NCBI GenBank assembly: GCA_003427395.1
Contig: BFEA01000831.1
Location: 211,936-241,469 of the forward strand
Reading direction: 5' to 3'
Length of the DNA: 29,534 nucleotides
Source: Chara braunii
Taxonomy: Eukaryota > Streptophyta > Charophyceae > Charales > Characeae
Part shown: one piece after another, positions 18,834 through 29,039 of the stretch
Numbering within the stretch: the stretch's first letter is position 1
Layout: each line of letters starts with the position of its first letter
Notes under the pieces: generated by a model
Database searches by the model: none
Seen by the model: only the letters and a program-made list of their open reading frames with translations
What the model was told of the DNA's origin: nothing
Translations under genes and position numbers: made by a program

Positions 18834-19372
18834 TTGGTACCATGTCGGAGGGCGTGGTGTCCCGGCCCTCCTTTGTGTGCCAAGTTCCTGCCCAGTACAA
18901 GTCCCTTGTCCCTATGCCCGCGACTCGTTGGACTATTGTCGAATTTCACGGCTCTGCTGGTATACCTGAGTTGTGCCCTGACGTGGACCGGTCTTGTTGG
19001 TGCTTGTCCCTGCAAAAGAAAAGGGGGTGCGCCACTGGACTTTCCTTTGGTCCACGCAGGCTTGACGCCCTACTGTACAGCAGACCACTACCGGCCTATA
19101 GCCATGGTAGCTGCCGGGCTTGTCCAGGGACGCGAAGGCAGAGGGACGGGCGTGGTCTTTTCTGTTGCGCGTCGAGTGCCCCTTTACAAGGTTATGGGTT
19201 AGGTGCGTAGGACAGATATTACTGTCAGAATGAAGAGAACCAAGAAAAGAAAAGCAAAGGAAAAGGAAATATGGGGAAAGAAAAGAAGACCTAAGCGTCA
19301 AAACTATGCGAAGGTCTGAGTTCCTGCTTTAGTTCGGGATAATTATGATGTCATAACTTTCTTCTCCTGTCG

Positions 19373-19420
19373 ATATTATTATTATTATTATTACTATCAT
19401 TATTATTATTATTATTATTT
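19373..19420 (+). repeat. Interrupted (ATT)n microsatellite in copy 2
   Basis: ATT triplets with an ACTATC interruption, about 48 bases against 23 in copy 1. Confidence 0.9.
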
Positions 19421-19953
19421 AATTTCCCTTTTTGCATCACTGTCAGACTCGGTTTTCCTTCCGGCCTGTCATTTCGCGGGAAGGCGAACGGTTTGAATTC
19501 AGAGCTCAGTTGTTTACGGCCTAAGCCGGCCGACCTCTCATATATCGTCTGTGGATGAACTGTCCGGTTGAGCGCCAAGCAGTGGGACCCTAAAAGAGGG
19601 GCCACCCGCGGCCGCATTGAAAGGAGATTTATCACCCCCAACGGAGGGTCATAAGTCCCCTCCTTGCCATCGGACACGGGTACCCAATAGGAATAGGTCA
19701 GCAATGCATTTTGAAGAAAGGGGTATAGCCGTCGGTATCCCGTTATGGGACCTCTGTTTTTGGACCGTGGTCACATCGCGAGGATTAGAGACTGACCGCT
19801 ACAGAGTGAGTGTCCTGCTTGTGCACTAACTGTTGAGTTCTCGTATTACTTGTTCAAAATTATTTGATTTCGTGTTATTTTATTAGTTTTAGAATTCTAA
19901 GTTATTATTTGAATTCCCCCTTAGTACGCAGGGATCGCGGCCCCTCCGAGCTC

Positions 19954-19960
19954 TATAAAA
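19954..19960 (+). promoter_or_regulatory. TATA box in repeat copy 2
   Basis: TATAAAA in the same CTCTATAAAACAGGGG context as copy 1, 191 bases before the ATG at 20145. Confidence 0.6.
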
Positions 19961-20144
19961 CAGGGGTTGTTCTTGGGTCTCCTGGCAAGCGTGTGAGGAG
20001 AGCATCCTCGCTCCGTGAGTGAAGGTAGTGGTAACACGCGGAGGCCTCGATTCTCGACAGTCTGAGCTTAGCCTAGCCAGTATCCTCGTGTGCAGTGTTA
20101 GTGCGAACTGAGCGCTGGCACTGGCTATTGTAGAGAAGGCAGTT

Positions 20145-20663
20145 ATGGCATATCGGAATATTCTACGTGGCTATAGGCCGAGGTATATGAGATACTCGTG
20201 GATGTGGGAGCGTGAGGATGAACGAGGGGCCATAGTTGAGGCGCTACTGACTTATGGGAAGCCTACAGGGGAAGTGAGGCTAAAAATTAATGTTAGTGGT
20301 CATCGTGAACAAGAAATGAGGGGAGATGAGGGGCTGCAGGCTGCCATTACCAAGGCTCGTAACAGGGCGAAGCGAAGGTGCAGGCGAGACGGGGTGACTG
20401 CTAGCATGCGGGTAACGGTCACCTACCATGAGGATGACTCGTCCACTGGGACCACGACCAGGGAAGTGCAACACAACGAGAGGGACTCTGAAGGAGAGTC
20501 GGAGCTGAGCGATTGCGTGGCGGATGTCCAATCCTGCCATGGAGTAGATCAGATCCACCGAATCCACCCGCTGGCTGGACCAGTGGGGGACGGGCCTGAG
20601 GCCAGTTCGGCCCGACATAGAGTGAAGCCAGCTGAGGTTGGACCATTAGGGATGCGGCACTAG
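20145..20663 (+). CDS. Repeat-borne ORF, copy 2 (172 aa, unknown protein)
   Basis: An intact frame from ATG to TAG. Blocks: an arginine/tyrosine-rich start (LRGYRPRYMRYSW), YGKPTGEVRLKINVSG, a basic helix-like middle (ARNRAKRRCRRDG), YHEDDSSTGTTT, an acidic ERDSEGESE and a Pro/Gly-rich end. It has no signal peptide, membrane segment or metal-binding pattern that I recognise. The same frame exists in copy 1 with a premature TAG. Over 516 bases the copies differ by about 35 substitutions and no indels; most change amino acids. The TATA box 191 bases upstream gives it a plausible promoter. It may be an accessory retrotransposon protein, a decayed gag or a chance frame. Confidence 0.5.
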   Translation: MAYRNILRGYRPRYMRYSWMWEREDERGAIVEALLTYGKPTGEVRLKINVSGHREQEMRGDEGLQAAITKARNRAKRRCRRDGVTASMRVTVTYHEDDSSTGTTTREVQHNERDSEGESELSDCVADVQSCHGVDQIHRIHPLAGPVGDGPEASSARHRVKPAEVGPLGMRH

Positions 20664-23661
20664 TAGAATGCAAGACAGTGCGAGGGGGTTACACATACTT
20701 GGACTACATGTGGCACGCTCGCGGGGGCATGAGCTTGGCCAGCGCAGTCGACGTCAAACTGCTGCCTCCACGCTCTCGCGTGATGCTCGCACCTGATTGG
20801 GTGTTTATGATTTTTCGGCACTGTCGCGGGGAACAGAGTCAAGACGCGAAGAGGGGGAGAGGCAAGTGCAGTATGTGCTTGGAATGCTGACGTCAACTTG
20901 ACTTCAACACGCGACAAACTAGAGAGAGTGATGGGACTATGGTTATGACCCTCTGTGGGGCTACGATGCGCGTGTGTATTGATAACTTAATGTCAATGGT
21001 TTCCTCGTGAGACTACAACCTTTGTTGACTAGTGGGTTTAATCAGAGAGATGGGGGTTGTCTCACGAAGGTGGCATAGCAAGGACCACAAGAGAGTGGTA
21101 AACAGGTGAAGACTGCGATCAGACCAGTTTGGCAGGACAGGCCTTGATCATGATGACTTTTTAAAAAGTTGGGGAATGAGTGACTCGCTCTCGCGCGCAT
21201 GCTCTTTCCTAGAACTGCAATGGCCTGAGTCGGTCCCCTTAGTGACTATCGTTTCCCACTCATGTCCATGCTTAGGCATCAATTATGAAGTTACTACCCT
21301 TCGCTTGTACGTGTGGGTGACGGTTATTGGTAGTGAAGACGAGAGGCGTCTCCTTCTTTGTTGGGTCGCTAAGCGCTTGATCGAGACCGTGAAGCTGTGA
21401 GGCGGTGACAAGTGGCAGATCGCGTGTGAAATATGAGAGTCAGGGGTAGGTAGAAGTAAGGGCATGTAGTCGAAGAGAGCGTTCCACTGAGCGAAAACAA
21501 GGTTGATGTCACTCCTTCAAACTCTTCTTGGTGCTGCGCTCGCCATGTGTGTCCATGTGCTACACCCGTCAGACGAGCCTTGGTACCTCTTTTGCTAGCC
21601 TCGTGCCGACCATGGTTATGAGAGAGGCAGGTCTGGCATCGATCTGTATTCTGCTATTGTCTCCCCAAGATTACTCGAGCATGACGAGCGGCGTGTGAGG
21701 CACTTGACCAGACTGAGGGAGCGGGCTGACCTCACATGGATGTTGAATGAGCCCGGAGCACTAAAAGGTTTTTCTGGTAAACGAAAGGAGGAGGGATTCG
21801 TGTTGTGAGGTTAGCACTTCGTGCCAACTACTTGGTTGACGAAATGCAAGTTGGTCGCTCCCGTTCTGATGGAGTGACTCTATTCTGAAAGAGAGTTAGA
21901 ACTGAGAGATGCTAAATTTTGGAACCATCATGCTGATTCTTTTTTTTCTTCCTTGGTGTGATCCCATAATTGAGTAGTCACTGACGACTCCGGCGTGGTC
22001 GAAACCCTCGGTTGAAGCGTTCTTGCTGACGAAAGGCGTGCGTAGAGGATGTAGCAGTTGCTGCGATGTCCCTTTCGTCTTACGAACTAATAAAATATGT
22101 TGGGCTTTCATTTCTCTTGGACACTCTGTGATCAAACTGTGGTATCTAGTTGTTTGGTGAAAAGTGATGTCTCACTGATGGATGGATCTCAGTAAAAGAA
22201 GGTGGGAATAACGTGCAAACAAAGTTGCTCGGTTGGCTTTTGCTGGTTAATCCATTCATTTTCACATCTTCTGGAATGTTTGAGAATGAGCGGTTTTGCC
22301 CAAGACGAGGCTCTCGAGCATGAAATATTTTTTGAATCAGCATACTAAATCCATTGATGAGGTATGGAATTACTCTCCTGCTTGTGACTGGTCCATGTCA
22401 AATCAATGAGGAAAATGGAGACTGTTTTAAGGAAAATTGCATACCTTCTCACTAAATTCCTACTGGATGGGGACTGAAGAGTGGACTAGAGGGGAAAAGG
22501 GACGACCAGGGAGGACATCGGTTCATCATAACTTGTGGAGAGGTCTTGTCAGCATGCAACCGGAGAGATGGGAGCTTGACCAGCGTCCCAAATATGTCGA
22601 TCCCAAATGAGTATATTCTCCTGGGATGTGTAAGTGGTTTTCCAGTGTCTCCTCGACGTTGTCTAAGTGCCTAGTTGGTTAAGCGGAAGTCGTGTACGAG
22701 CTCGTCATCTTTAAGCCAGGCATCACCCCTCGGCTTGTGTCCGATCGAGTCCGCCCGAAAATTCTGGTCACACATGTTTGAATCAGTTGAAGCCCTATCA
22801 AGTAAAAGGAAGAGTCGGTGCCTAGAAAATCAGAACCAATCAGATCTGAACGGACACTCAGGCGTCTAGTACGGTCGGGCCTACAGCAGTGGAATCGTTT
22901 AGTCTGGCAGAGCTGCTCGAACCTACGTCACTTAACAAGTTCATAACAAAAGCTCACTTTGGTCTATGGCTCAGATCAGCAGTTGGCCACAACATTATCT
23001 TACCACGTTATACCCCTGCATGTATTCGAGGCCCAGGACAATCAATAACGACACGGTGTCTAGTTAGATAATTACCAGCCCGTTTCGTTGGGGAAAATTT
23101 CCCCACCCCAGTAAACTCAAATTGAACCCGCAGAGGTAAAGGGGACATCCTGTGGGGTATTTGAGTGTGTTCCGCACATTGCCAGTTGAGTTTCCTCATA
23201 TAGCTGTATTCGGTGTGATATCAGGCATCGAAGCGAATTCCACTCTGACTCCTGACTGGTAACTGAGGGTAAGGTATTGCGAAGAGCAGGCCGACTTGTT
23301 TCGCGGGAGCTGGGAGGGGCGAGAGGAAACTTGAGTGAATCGTGAATCAATGTAACTAAGCCCATTTTTACCTTGCACGAGCTAAGCACAGGGGTAGGCT
23401 CCCAGCGGAGCAAAGATACCTCCTTAGATTACCAGTCAGAGTATTACGTCTACAGATACTGCTGAACACTACCGGGAACAACAGTATTCCCGAGCATTGA
23501 CTGAGTGAAGGATGTGCCTGACTGTCCCAAGAAAAGCGTTAAGCCCTGAAGCCCGCAGACTTTTGTCAGACTGCTCCACGGTAACACGGCCGCATCATTC
23601 TTAAACAACGGTCGGCTCATCAGCAATGAACTGTATACAATTAAGAACTACACTCTAACAA
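20664..23661 (+). other. Non-coding body of repeat copy 2
   Basis: Matches 7458-10615 of copy 1 apart from the artefact there. Short frames on both strands are not preserved between copies and resemble nothing I know. The palindrome GGGGAAAATTTCCCC at 23090-23104 is identical in both copies. Confidence 0.6.
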
Positions 23662-24321
23662 AACTCTGTGAGGGCTCTGAAAGAAGAAATAGCAGAAACT
23701 TGGAATCATTCGGACCCTAGCTATTTGCGAGCTTGGTTGGACACTCGCGTTAGTAAGGCCAATACGCTTATGCAGAGTGGGGGCTTACGTGCAAGAGCTA
23801 TAAGAAATAGGTGGACAGGTTTTGTACTCAAGTGCCTTATAAGCTAGGACCGACGAAATTGAGATCATCTCTGGACTGCAAATTGTCGCCTTTCAATGTA
23901 GATGAAATTGCGGTGTTTATTTGGAGTCGATTTCACAATGATCATCATATGGATGGGATTGAGATTTGCTTTGTAAAAAAAAAACTCTCAGTAGCCAGTT
24001 ACTACCCTCGGGAACATTTGTCTTTGGTCAGGAGGGAGAAGTTGTCGTTCAAAAAAGAAAGTCGTAGGAAATTAGGGAAAATAGCGAAGTTTGCAGGCAG
24101 TCGGGACGGGCGAAGGGACCAAGAAGAAGAGGTTGTCTGAGGTAGGAGTCAGGCACGTCGACCCTAAGAAAAACAGAGTTAAAGAAAGAGAGGACATGTC
24201 CTACTTTATTCCTAAGGTCAAAGTGGTTGCTTGGCATCAGAGAAATCCTCAGTGACGACCCTTCACTTCCGGCAAAGAGCTTATTAATGACCTATTGGCA
24301 AAGATGACCATCAAGTGTTAA
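23662..24321 (+). pseudogene. Gag-like coding remnant, copy 2, running past the repeat end
   Basis: Frame 1 (23662-23847) gives RALKEEIAETWNHSDPSYLR and on to RNRWTGFVLK, longer than in copy 1. Frame 2 (23811-24140) gives LRSSLDCKLSPFNVDEIAVF, FHNDHHMDGIEI and YYPREHLSLVRREKLS, free of the two stops seen in copy 1. A third frame from 24103 continues beyond the repeat boundary with GVRHVDPKKNRVKEREDMSY and FIPKVKVVAWHQRNPQ, then TGA (24253-24255), GKELINDLLAKMTIKC and TAA (24319-24321). The run-on coding beyond 24106 suggests that the repeat does not end at a true LTR edge. Gag identity is inferred from position only. Confidence 0.45.
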
Positions 24322-24499
24322 TCCTTACTTGCCAACTACTTAGCCTATGCTCTGCGATATCAAAGACCAACGACATGCAGGTCAGCTTCAGTGCCCGCAC
24401 TGTTGTTGGGGTGCAGTCCAGGCACACCCAATGCAACGTGGTTTCGCAAAGAGGTAGAGAGTGGGGCACAGTGAGAGTAAACTGTACCTGGGCAATACA
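24322..24499. other. Junction between element A/copy 2 and minus-strand element C
   Basis: Between the last plus-strand gag-like codons and the point where minus-strand RNase H becomes recognisable (about 24500) I cannot assign the sequence. It marks the break that removed the 3' half of element C. Confidence 0.4.
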
Positions 24500-25828
24500 C
24501 TTTGAACTGTCTCCCAAGCAGGTAATGCGTCCAGTGCTTTAAGGCCTGCCTGAGAGCGTAGAGTTCTCTCTCATATGTCCAGGTAGCGACCTTCTTTGAG
24601 GGCATCCTCATGGACATGAACCTTACGGGTTTATAGCCATTGTCGTCGTCCTGTTGTAACACGACGCCTATTCCATATTGACTCGCGTCCGTGGTGACGA
24701 CAAATGGCAAGGACAGATCGGCTAATTTGAGGACGGGGTACTCTATCAATGGGCGCTTCAACTTCTTCAGTGCAGACGTACAGTCCTTATTCCACTGCCA
24801 GATTGCCTCTTTCTTTAGCAATATGCGAAGGGGAGCGGCGATAGTCGAGAAGTTCCTTACGAACTTCCGGTAATAGTTAGCCAGGCCTAAGAACGACCGC
24901 AACTCAGTCAATGTGTTGGGCGTCGGCCAATCTCTAATTACCGCTATGCCATCTCCATCTAACACGTGGCCCAAGTACAAGACTTGTGTCTTGGCCCACT
25001 CGCACTTCTTCGCATTGATCTTAAAGTTAGTTTCTCTTAGCTTCTCCAATACCTGCCTCAAATGACCCTGATGCTCTTGGAGAGTCCTACTGAAGACTAA
25101 GATGTCGTCTAAATACACTACGACGAATCTATCTAACATAGGCCTAAAAAGATCATTCATAGATCGTTGAAATGTCGTTGGCGCATTGGTCAGTCCAAAG
25201 GGCATCACTATGAACTCATAATGCCCGTATCTAGTCCGGAACGCAGTCTTGTACTGGTCATCAGGATGGACTTTTATCTGATGGTAACCATATTTCAAAT
25301 CTATCTTTGAGAAATACTTGCACCCTTGCACCCGATTTAAGAGATCCTCTATCCTGGGCAGTGGCTCCACATCCGTAACTCTCCTTCCTTCTTGGGGACA
25401 AATAGTACTGGTGCTCCAAAGGAAGAGGAACTGGGTCTAATCCAACCTTTTTCTAGGATCTTGTCTAGTTGCTTGCGCAACTCCTCTAACTCTTTAGGGG
25501 ACATCCTGTAGACTGCTCCCTTAGGAGTTCTACTGCCAGGCTCTATCTCTATCCTATGTTGGATCGACCGCGAAACTACTCTTGTCGGCGGCTCAAGGAG
25601 ATCTTAAAACTCATCCATCAGCTTGGCAATGGCTGGATCCGTGGAACTGTACTCATGATTCATCTCAGTGACAAGCCTTACATATACTACGAAGACCTGA
25701 TCCTCTTATTGCTCCTTTCTCACTAAACGCGCGAACGTGGGAGCACTGAGGCAACAATGTGCCAAGGAGTTGTCTACTTCTGACACATGAAACAGGCGGG
25801 CTGTCTTGACCTCGCCTGACGAACTAGG
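24500..25828 (-). pseudogene. Ty3/gypsy RT and RNase H, element C, truncated
   Basis: The lead-in contains EIEPGSRTPKGAVYRMSP and EELRKQLDKILEKGWIRP, then FGAPVLFVPKKEGELRM. The block that normally follows (CIDYR..LN) is deleted with a frame change near 25370. The next frame gives PLPRIEDLL, YFSKIDLKYGYHQIKV (first Asp), MPFGLTNAP and VVYLDDILVFSR (YLDD at 25104-25115), then LRSFLGLANYYRKFV. RNase H has VVTTDASQYGIG and YERELYAL but stops at GRQFKVY, just before the TDH acid. In-frame stops upstream lie at 25706-25708 and 25604-25606. A few residues are missing after DGDGIAV. Confidence 0.9.
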
Positions 25829-26400
25829 GAGCCTACACCCATGCTCTCTCAAGTGGAGTGTGGCCCGTGCTGCCTCTCCTCAGTCCATGCCTAGGAGTAT
25901 ATCGAACGGAAGGTCATCCTGTACGAGGAGAGTTAGGGAATGAAGAACTTTCTCCACCTTCCCATCTTTCTCTAGGCAGAAGTACGTCTGGACTCCCTCT
26001 ACGTAGTCCTCAACTCGCATTGTGCGCTTGTCTACGAGGACACTAACTATGGGGTCTTCCAACTTTCGGACTTTCAACCCCAGCCTCAACTTTTTCAGCG
26101 CTCTACGGCTAATATAACTACGGGTAGCCCCTGAATCTATGAGGGCCCCAACTCTACTTCTGAAAACTTCTACATCCACTAGCACTAGCTGCCCTTTACT
26201 ATTTTTCTTCATCTTGCCCCACGCAGGCATCCTCTCCTTAAATTCCTCTGCCACACCTGTGAGGGACGTGCCTAGAGAGACGCTGATACAAGCAGTCTCT
26301 GGACAACTAACTAGGTACAGGATTGCAACCTCTGCCGAAGGCTCATGTGGTGTGGGAGTTCCTCTACGCGCGCGCTTGCTTCCCCACATGGCCTAAGAGT
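25829..26400 (-). pseudogene. Retropepsin-like protease, element C
   Basis: The frame from about 26389 to 25880 encodes about 169 residues with the catalytic DSGA at 26137-26126 in the context GALIDSGATRSYISRRALKK, and the C-terminal ILLGMD typical of gypsy proteases. The Trp codon expected after GMD is TGA (25877-25879), which cuts protease from RT. The protease fold itself seems complete. It is separated from the zinc knuckle upstream by two in-frame stops near 26400-26460. Confidence 0.85.
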
Positions 26401-26463
26401 AGGGGCAGTTGCGACCCCTACTGGCGGCTGCCTTTTGACTCCTGGGCAGCGCATCAGGCCTGT

Positions 26464-27609
26464 CTATACTTCGGACAATATTTTATGATATGGGCAGGGT
26501 CACCACAGTAAATGCACTGCCCTTGCTTCATTCGCTGTTGCCTTACTTTCTGGTCCAGGCCCAGATCCTCCTAGGGGCCGGCCTTGCGGCCAACCTGGGT
26601 GCCAACCTCCTGACCTTTGAGGTGACCTACCACCTCGTCGCGGTGGGGACCGACTGGGACCTTGACGATTCGGTGGGGGACCTTGACCCCTACCTCCCGC
26701 TTGACGGTTCCCTTGACCGCCAACCCTCTGTGCACCCGATCCTCGGCCTCCCATGGCCTGGCCCCTTTGGCCCTGGTTCCTCCTCTACCTTGCGGCCTCC
26801 CTCCAGCCGCGACAACAGCATAGGACCTCCCCTGTCCCACGCTACTGTCCTCCTCCTCGAGGCCCCACTCAATCTGACTGTACGGGACCTCATCTGTACC
26901 ACCTTCCTCCAACGTAAGGATCATGTGATCCTTGGTCCTAACCTGAACTGAGATGGTACGACCCTTCCACTTATTTCCCTGGTCTAGGTCCTTATGCCAG
27001 AAAGTGGAAACTGGCATAAACCTCGCCTCAAACAGGACCACTTCTCGACTCAACGCATCGTACGTGATATTGGCGTGTTGGGTCTTGTCAAAGAAATGCC
27101 CTCGTAAGGGCTCTGGCACAGCACGATAGAACAGTTGGACCAGATGGGCTTTAGTGACCCCGTGGTCCGGGACGGCTACCAAGCCGTCCATGACAGCTTT
27201 GAGTGCTCTCGCACTCCTCCACTGTCGCGAATTGATGGTCTGGAGCTTGTCGGAGGCCCTAACGTCTCTAGTGACGTCAGCAAACCTCTTGCGTAGGAGT
27301 TTGAGGAAAGTGGCGAGGGGGGTAAGCCTGGAATATGCGATCATACTGTGCTCACAATCTGCGGCACGTGCGAGGGACCTGGCAACGCTGGCTGCTTTTA
27401 ATGTGTGGAAGGCAACGAGGACTTGTTCCTCGGGGGCAATATGCTGTAAAAAGACATAAGTGTTTATACTAAGCCTCCCAGTTATCGAAATTTTCTTCTT
27501 TCTTCCCGCTATACGCATCAGGGAATTTTAACTTGACTGACTCTTTGTGGGGACGCGTCGTGGCCTCTGTTGTGGCCACAACTTTGGCGGTCTCAATGGC
27601 ACTAGCGCA
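26464..27609 (-). pseudogene. Gag (capsid and nucleocapsid), element C
   Basis: Gag forms the particle and packages RNA. After an ATT-rich lead, the capsid begins KFPDAYSGKKEENFDNWEA, where one extra base near 27470 shifts the frame; it continues with YVFLQHIAPEEQVLVAFHTL and KLLRKRFADVTRDVRASDKL to about 26900. A Gly/Arg/Pro-rich basic tail follows in two frames, then a CCHC zinc knuckle. The 315-codon frame at 26571-27518 covers most of the capsid. Frame changes near 26600-26750 separate the basic tail from the knuckle. Confidence 0.85.
26475..26516 (-). other. CCHC zinc knuckle, element C gag
   Basis: CIYCGDPAHIIKYC has the exact C-X2-C-X4-H-X4-C spacing of retroviral nucleocapsid knuckles. 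Two stops follow before the protease frame. Confidence 0.95.
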
Positions 27610-28430
27610 TCACTTGTCTACGCCATCCCTTAATCTTCTAACTTCGGCCCCGACATGGCTAACCACGTCGCTCGCAAATTCCCTGAACCCGGATCGCTTT
27701 GCTTGTAGGGTTACGTCTTGACCCTTACGGGCCTGGTGCTCCTCCATCCAGGCCTCACTCAAGATTTCCAGGAAGCCCATCATCTTGTCTAACTTGGCAG
27801 AAACCTCCGTTTGGGCCTGCAACTCATGCTTGTCGGTTCGCACTCGTTCAACCTCCCCGACTATTCTGCTGGCTTCCTCCCTCCTTCTTTTCTTCTCCCT
27901 CATCATCTTCAATTTCCACTTCAACTTCTTTTCATCTTTTGTCGCCTGGCGTTCCAGGGGATCCTCTATCAACTCTAGTGCCCTGGCAAACGCCTCCCTC
28001 TCCTCTTGCGACACATACAGTTGTGCCTCTTCATCTTCTCCCACGGATAAATTAGCCACCCATTCACTTATCTTCTTCTCCCTCCATCTGTCATCCTCCT
28101 TCATGCCACTTGCTTCTCCTTTCTCTTCCCTACGCCTCCTCTCAAGAGGTTCCTCTTCTACCTCCTCCTCTCCTTCTTCTGTTGTTCTTCCTCTGCAGCC
28201 CTTCTTCTTTCCTCCTCCTCTAACTGTATTTGCAACATTTTCTTTTTCTGAAATTGTAACAACTCCTCCTCTAATCTCTTCTTCTTTGCCGCCTGCTCCT
28301 CTGCGATAGCCTTTAGCTTCGCCTGCTTCAGGAGCTCCTTCTTCTCTTTCTTCTCTCTCAAAAGGGCGGAAATCCGGGCCTACTTAGCCTCAGAGGGGGC
28401 AATACTCTTCTTAATACGGGTGTCAACCAT
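27610..28430 (-). pseudogene. N-terminal coiled-coil extension of gag, element C
   Basis: The start is ATG at 28430-28428 in a good plant context (ACCATGG), reading MVDTRIKKSIAPSEAK and then TAG (28382-28380). Beyond the stop the same frame has a long Lys/Glu/Gln-rich helix (REKKEKKELLKQAKLKAIAE and on to EEEERRRAAEEEQQKKERRR, 28361-28158). After a frame change, 28104-27610 continues with charged heptad-like sequence (EEREAFARALELIEDPLERQ; LDKMMGFLEILSEAW) and ends at TGA (27612-27610). About 250 residues of coiled coil before the capsid is long for a plant gag. Particle assembly is a reasonable guess for its role. Confidence 0.75.
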
Positions 28431-29039
28431 GGTGGAAGGTGCACAACCAGACAATCCGTTCCACTCATCACCACTTAGAGTCTACTCCCCCGGACTGAAT
28501 CACCTACTGACTCAATCTAAAGACGTACAGAATCCAAACAGGATTCTATCAACTAGGGTCTCTAGCTTAGACCTACTCCAAGGCTGTCACTACAAGACCT
28601 GTTGATGATTATGAGGCATTTAAGGAGATCCGCCGTAACTCCTCAGGAATTCTTTAACGTCGCAGACAGGACGACGAGATCAGCAGGTCTTCTCAAGATG
28701 TAGACGGTCTGTTGTGCAGCCCACAGCTCGGATTTTGGGCCTACCGTGCCACACCGAGAAGCCCGCCGGTCACGGCGGTCAGTACCGGTCCTTGGGAGGG
28801 TTCGTGTCCTCCGGGACAGTCGAGTCGTCAGACAGTCTTTAGCCTTACTCAGCCCGTGTGGGTTTGGTCAACAAGGCCCTATCCTTCATCCACAGAGTTC
28901 CTAACACTTGGACAGAAGAGACTCGATGCAGAAAGAAGAGACAAACAGACTTGACTCAGCAAGTACCACAGGGTGTGTGCACATCCATAGGGCGCGGGGA
29001 TAGGCTGAAGGCTTGGCGAGATTATACTGGCTCCAGCTT
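28431..29039 (-). other. Leader and possible LTR region upstream of element C gag
   Basis: This should contain the 5' UTR, PBS and part of the LTR of element C. I found no TGGTATCAGAGC-type PBS and no paired TG/CA ends, so boundaries cannot be set. No protein-like frame stands out. Confidence 0.4.

Larger units (their letters stand above)
5659..24106 (+). mobile_element. Putative ~18.4-kb Ty3/gypsy element with giant direct repeats
   Basis: Two ~5.3-kb direct repeats (5659-11061 and 18843-24106) flank 7.8 kb of unique DNA encoding a Ty3/gypsy polyprotein in the same orientation. Both repeats begin TGTCGGAGGG and contain a TATA box about 1.1 kb in, as expected of an LTR with a long U3. For the LTR model: strand agreement, the TG start and a single pol between the repeats. 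Against it: no clear target duplication (CCCGT before copy 1 has no match after copy 2), no convincing CA end or PBS, and gag-like coding in the repeat tail. The alternative is two tandem elements sharing a shorter LTR, the second truncated at about 24.3 kb. Confidence 0.55.
18843..24106 (+). repeat. Long direct repeat, copy 2 (candidate 3' LTR or second element start)
   Basis: Same orientation and order as copy 1: the TG start, stem GGAGGGC (18847-18853)/GCCCTCC (18865-18871), ATT microsatellite, TATA box, ORF, palindrome (23090-23104) and gag-like tail. It lacks the adapter and local duplication. By eye the copies differ at roughly 5-7% of sites where I compared them. Copy 2 is the better preserved: its ORF and gag-like frames have fewer stops. 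Confidence 0.95.
24500..28430 (-). mobile_element. Truncated Ty3/gypsy element C (gag-PR-RT-RNase H)
   Basis: The minus strand carries, in order, an N-terminal coiled coil, a gag domain, a CCHC knuckle, protease, RT and RNase H. It ends inside RNase H at about 24500; the integrase and 3' LTR are absent from the window. It is a different family from element A: its RT has the YLDD and FGLTNAP wording of typical plant gypsy elements. Stops and frameshifts occur throughout, though the RT-RNase H frame is open for over 300 codons. Confidence 0.85.

Noticed and set aside
5654-24111. Target-site duplication around the two-repeat element
   Set aside because: The five bases before copy 1 (CCCGT) do not recur directly after copy 2 at either plausible end.
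26490-26951. Plus-strand 153-codon frame
   Set aside because: It is the antisense shadow of the Gly/Arg/Pro-rich tail of element C gag.
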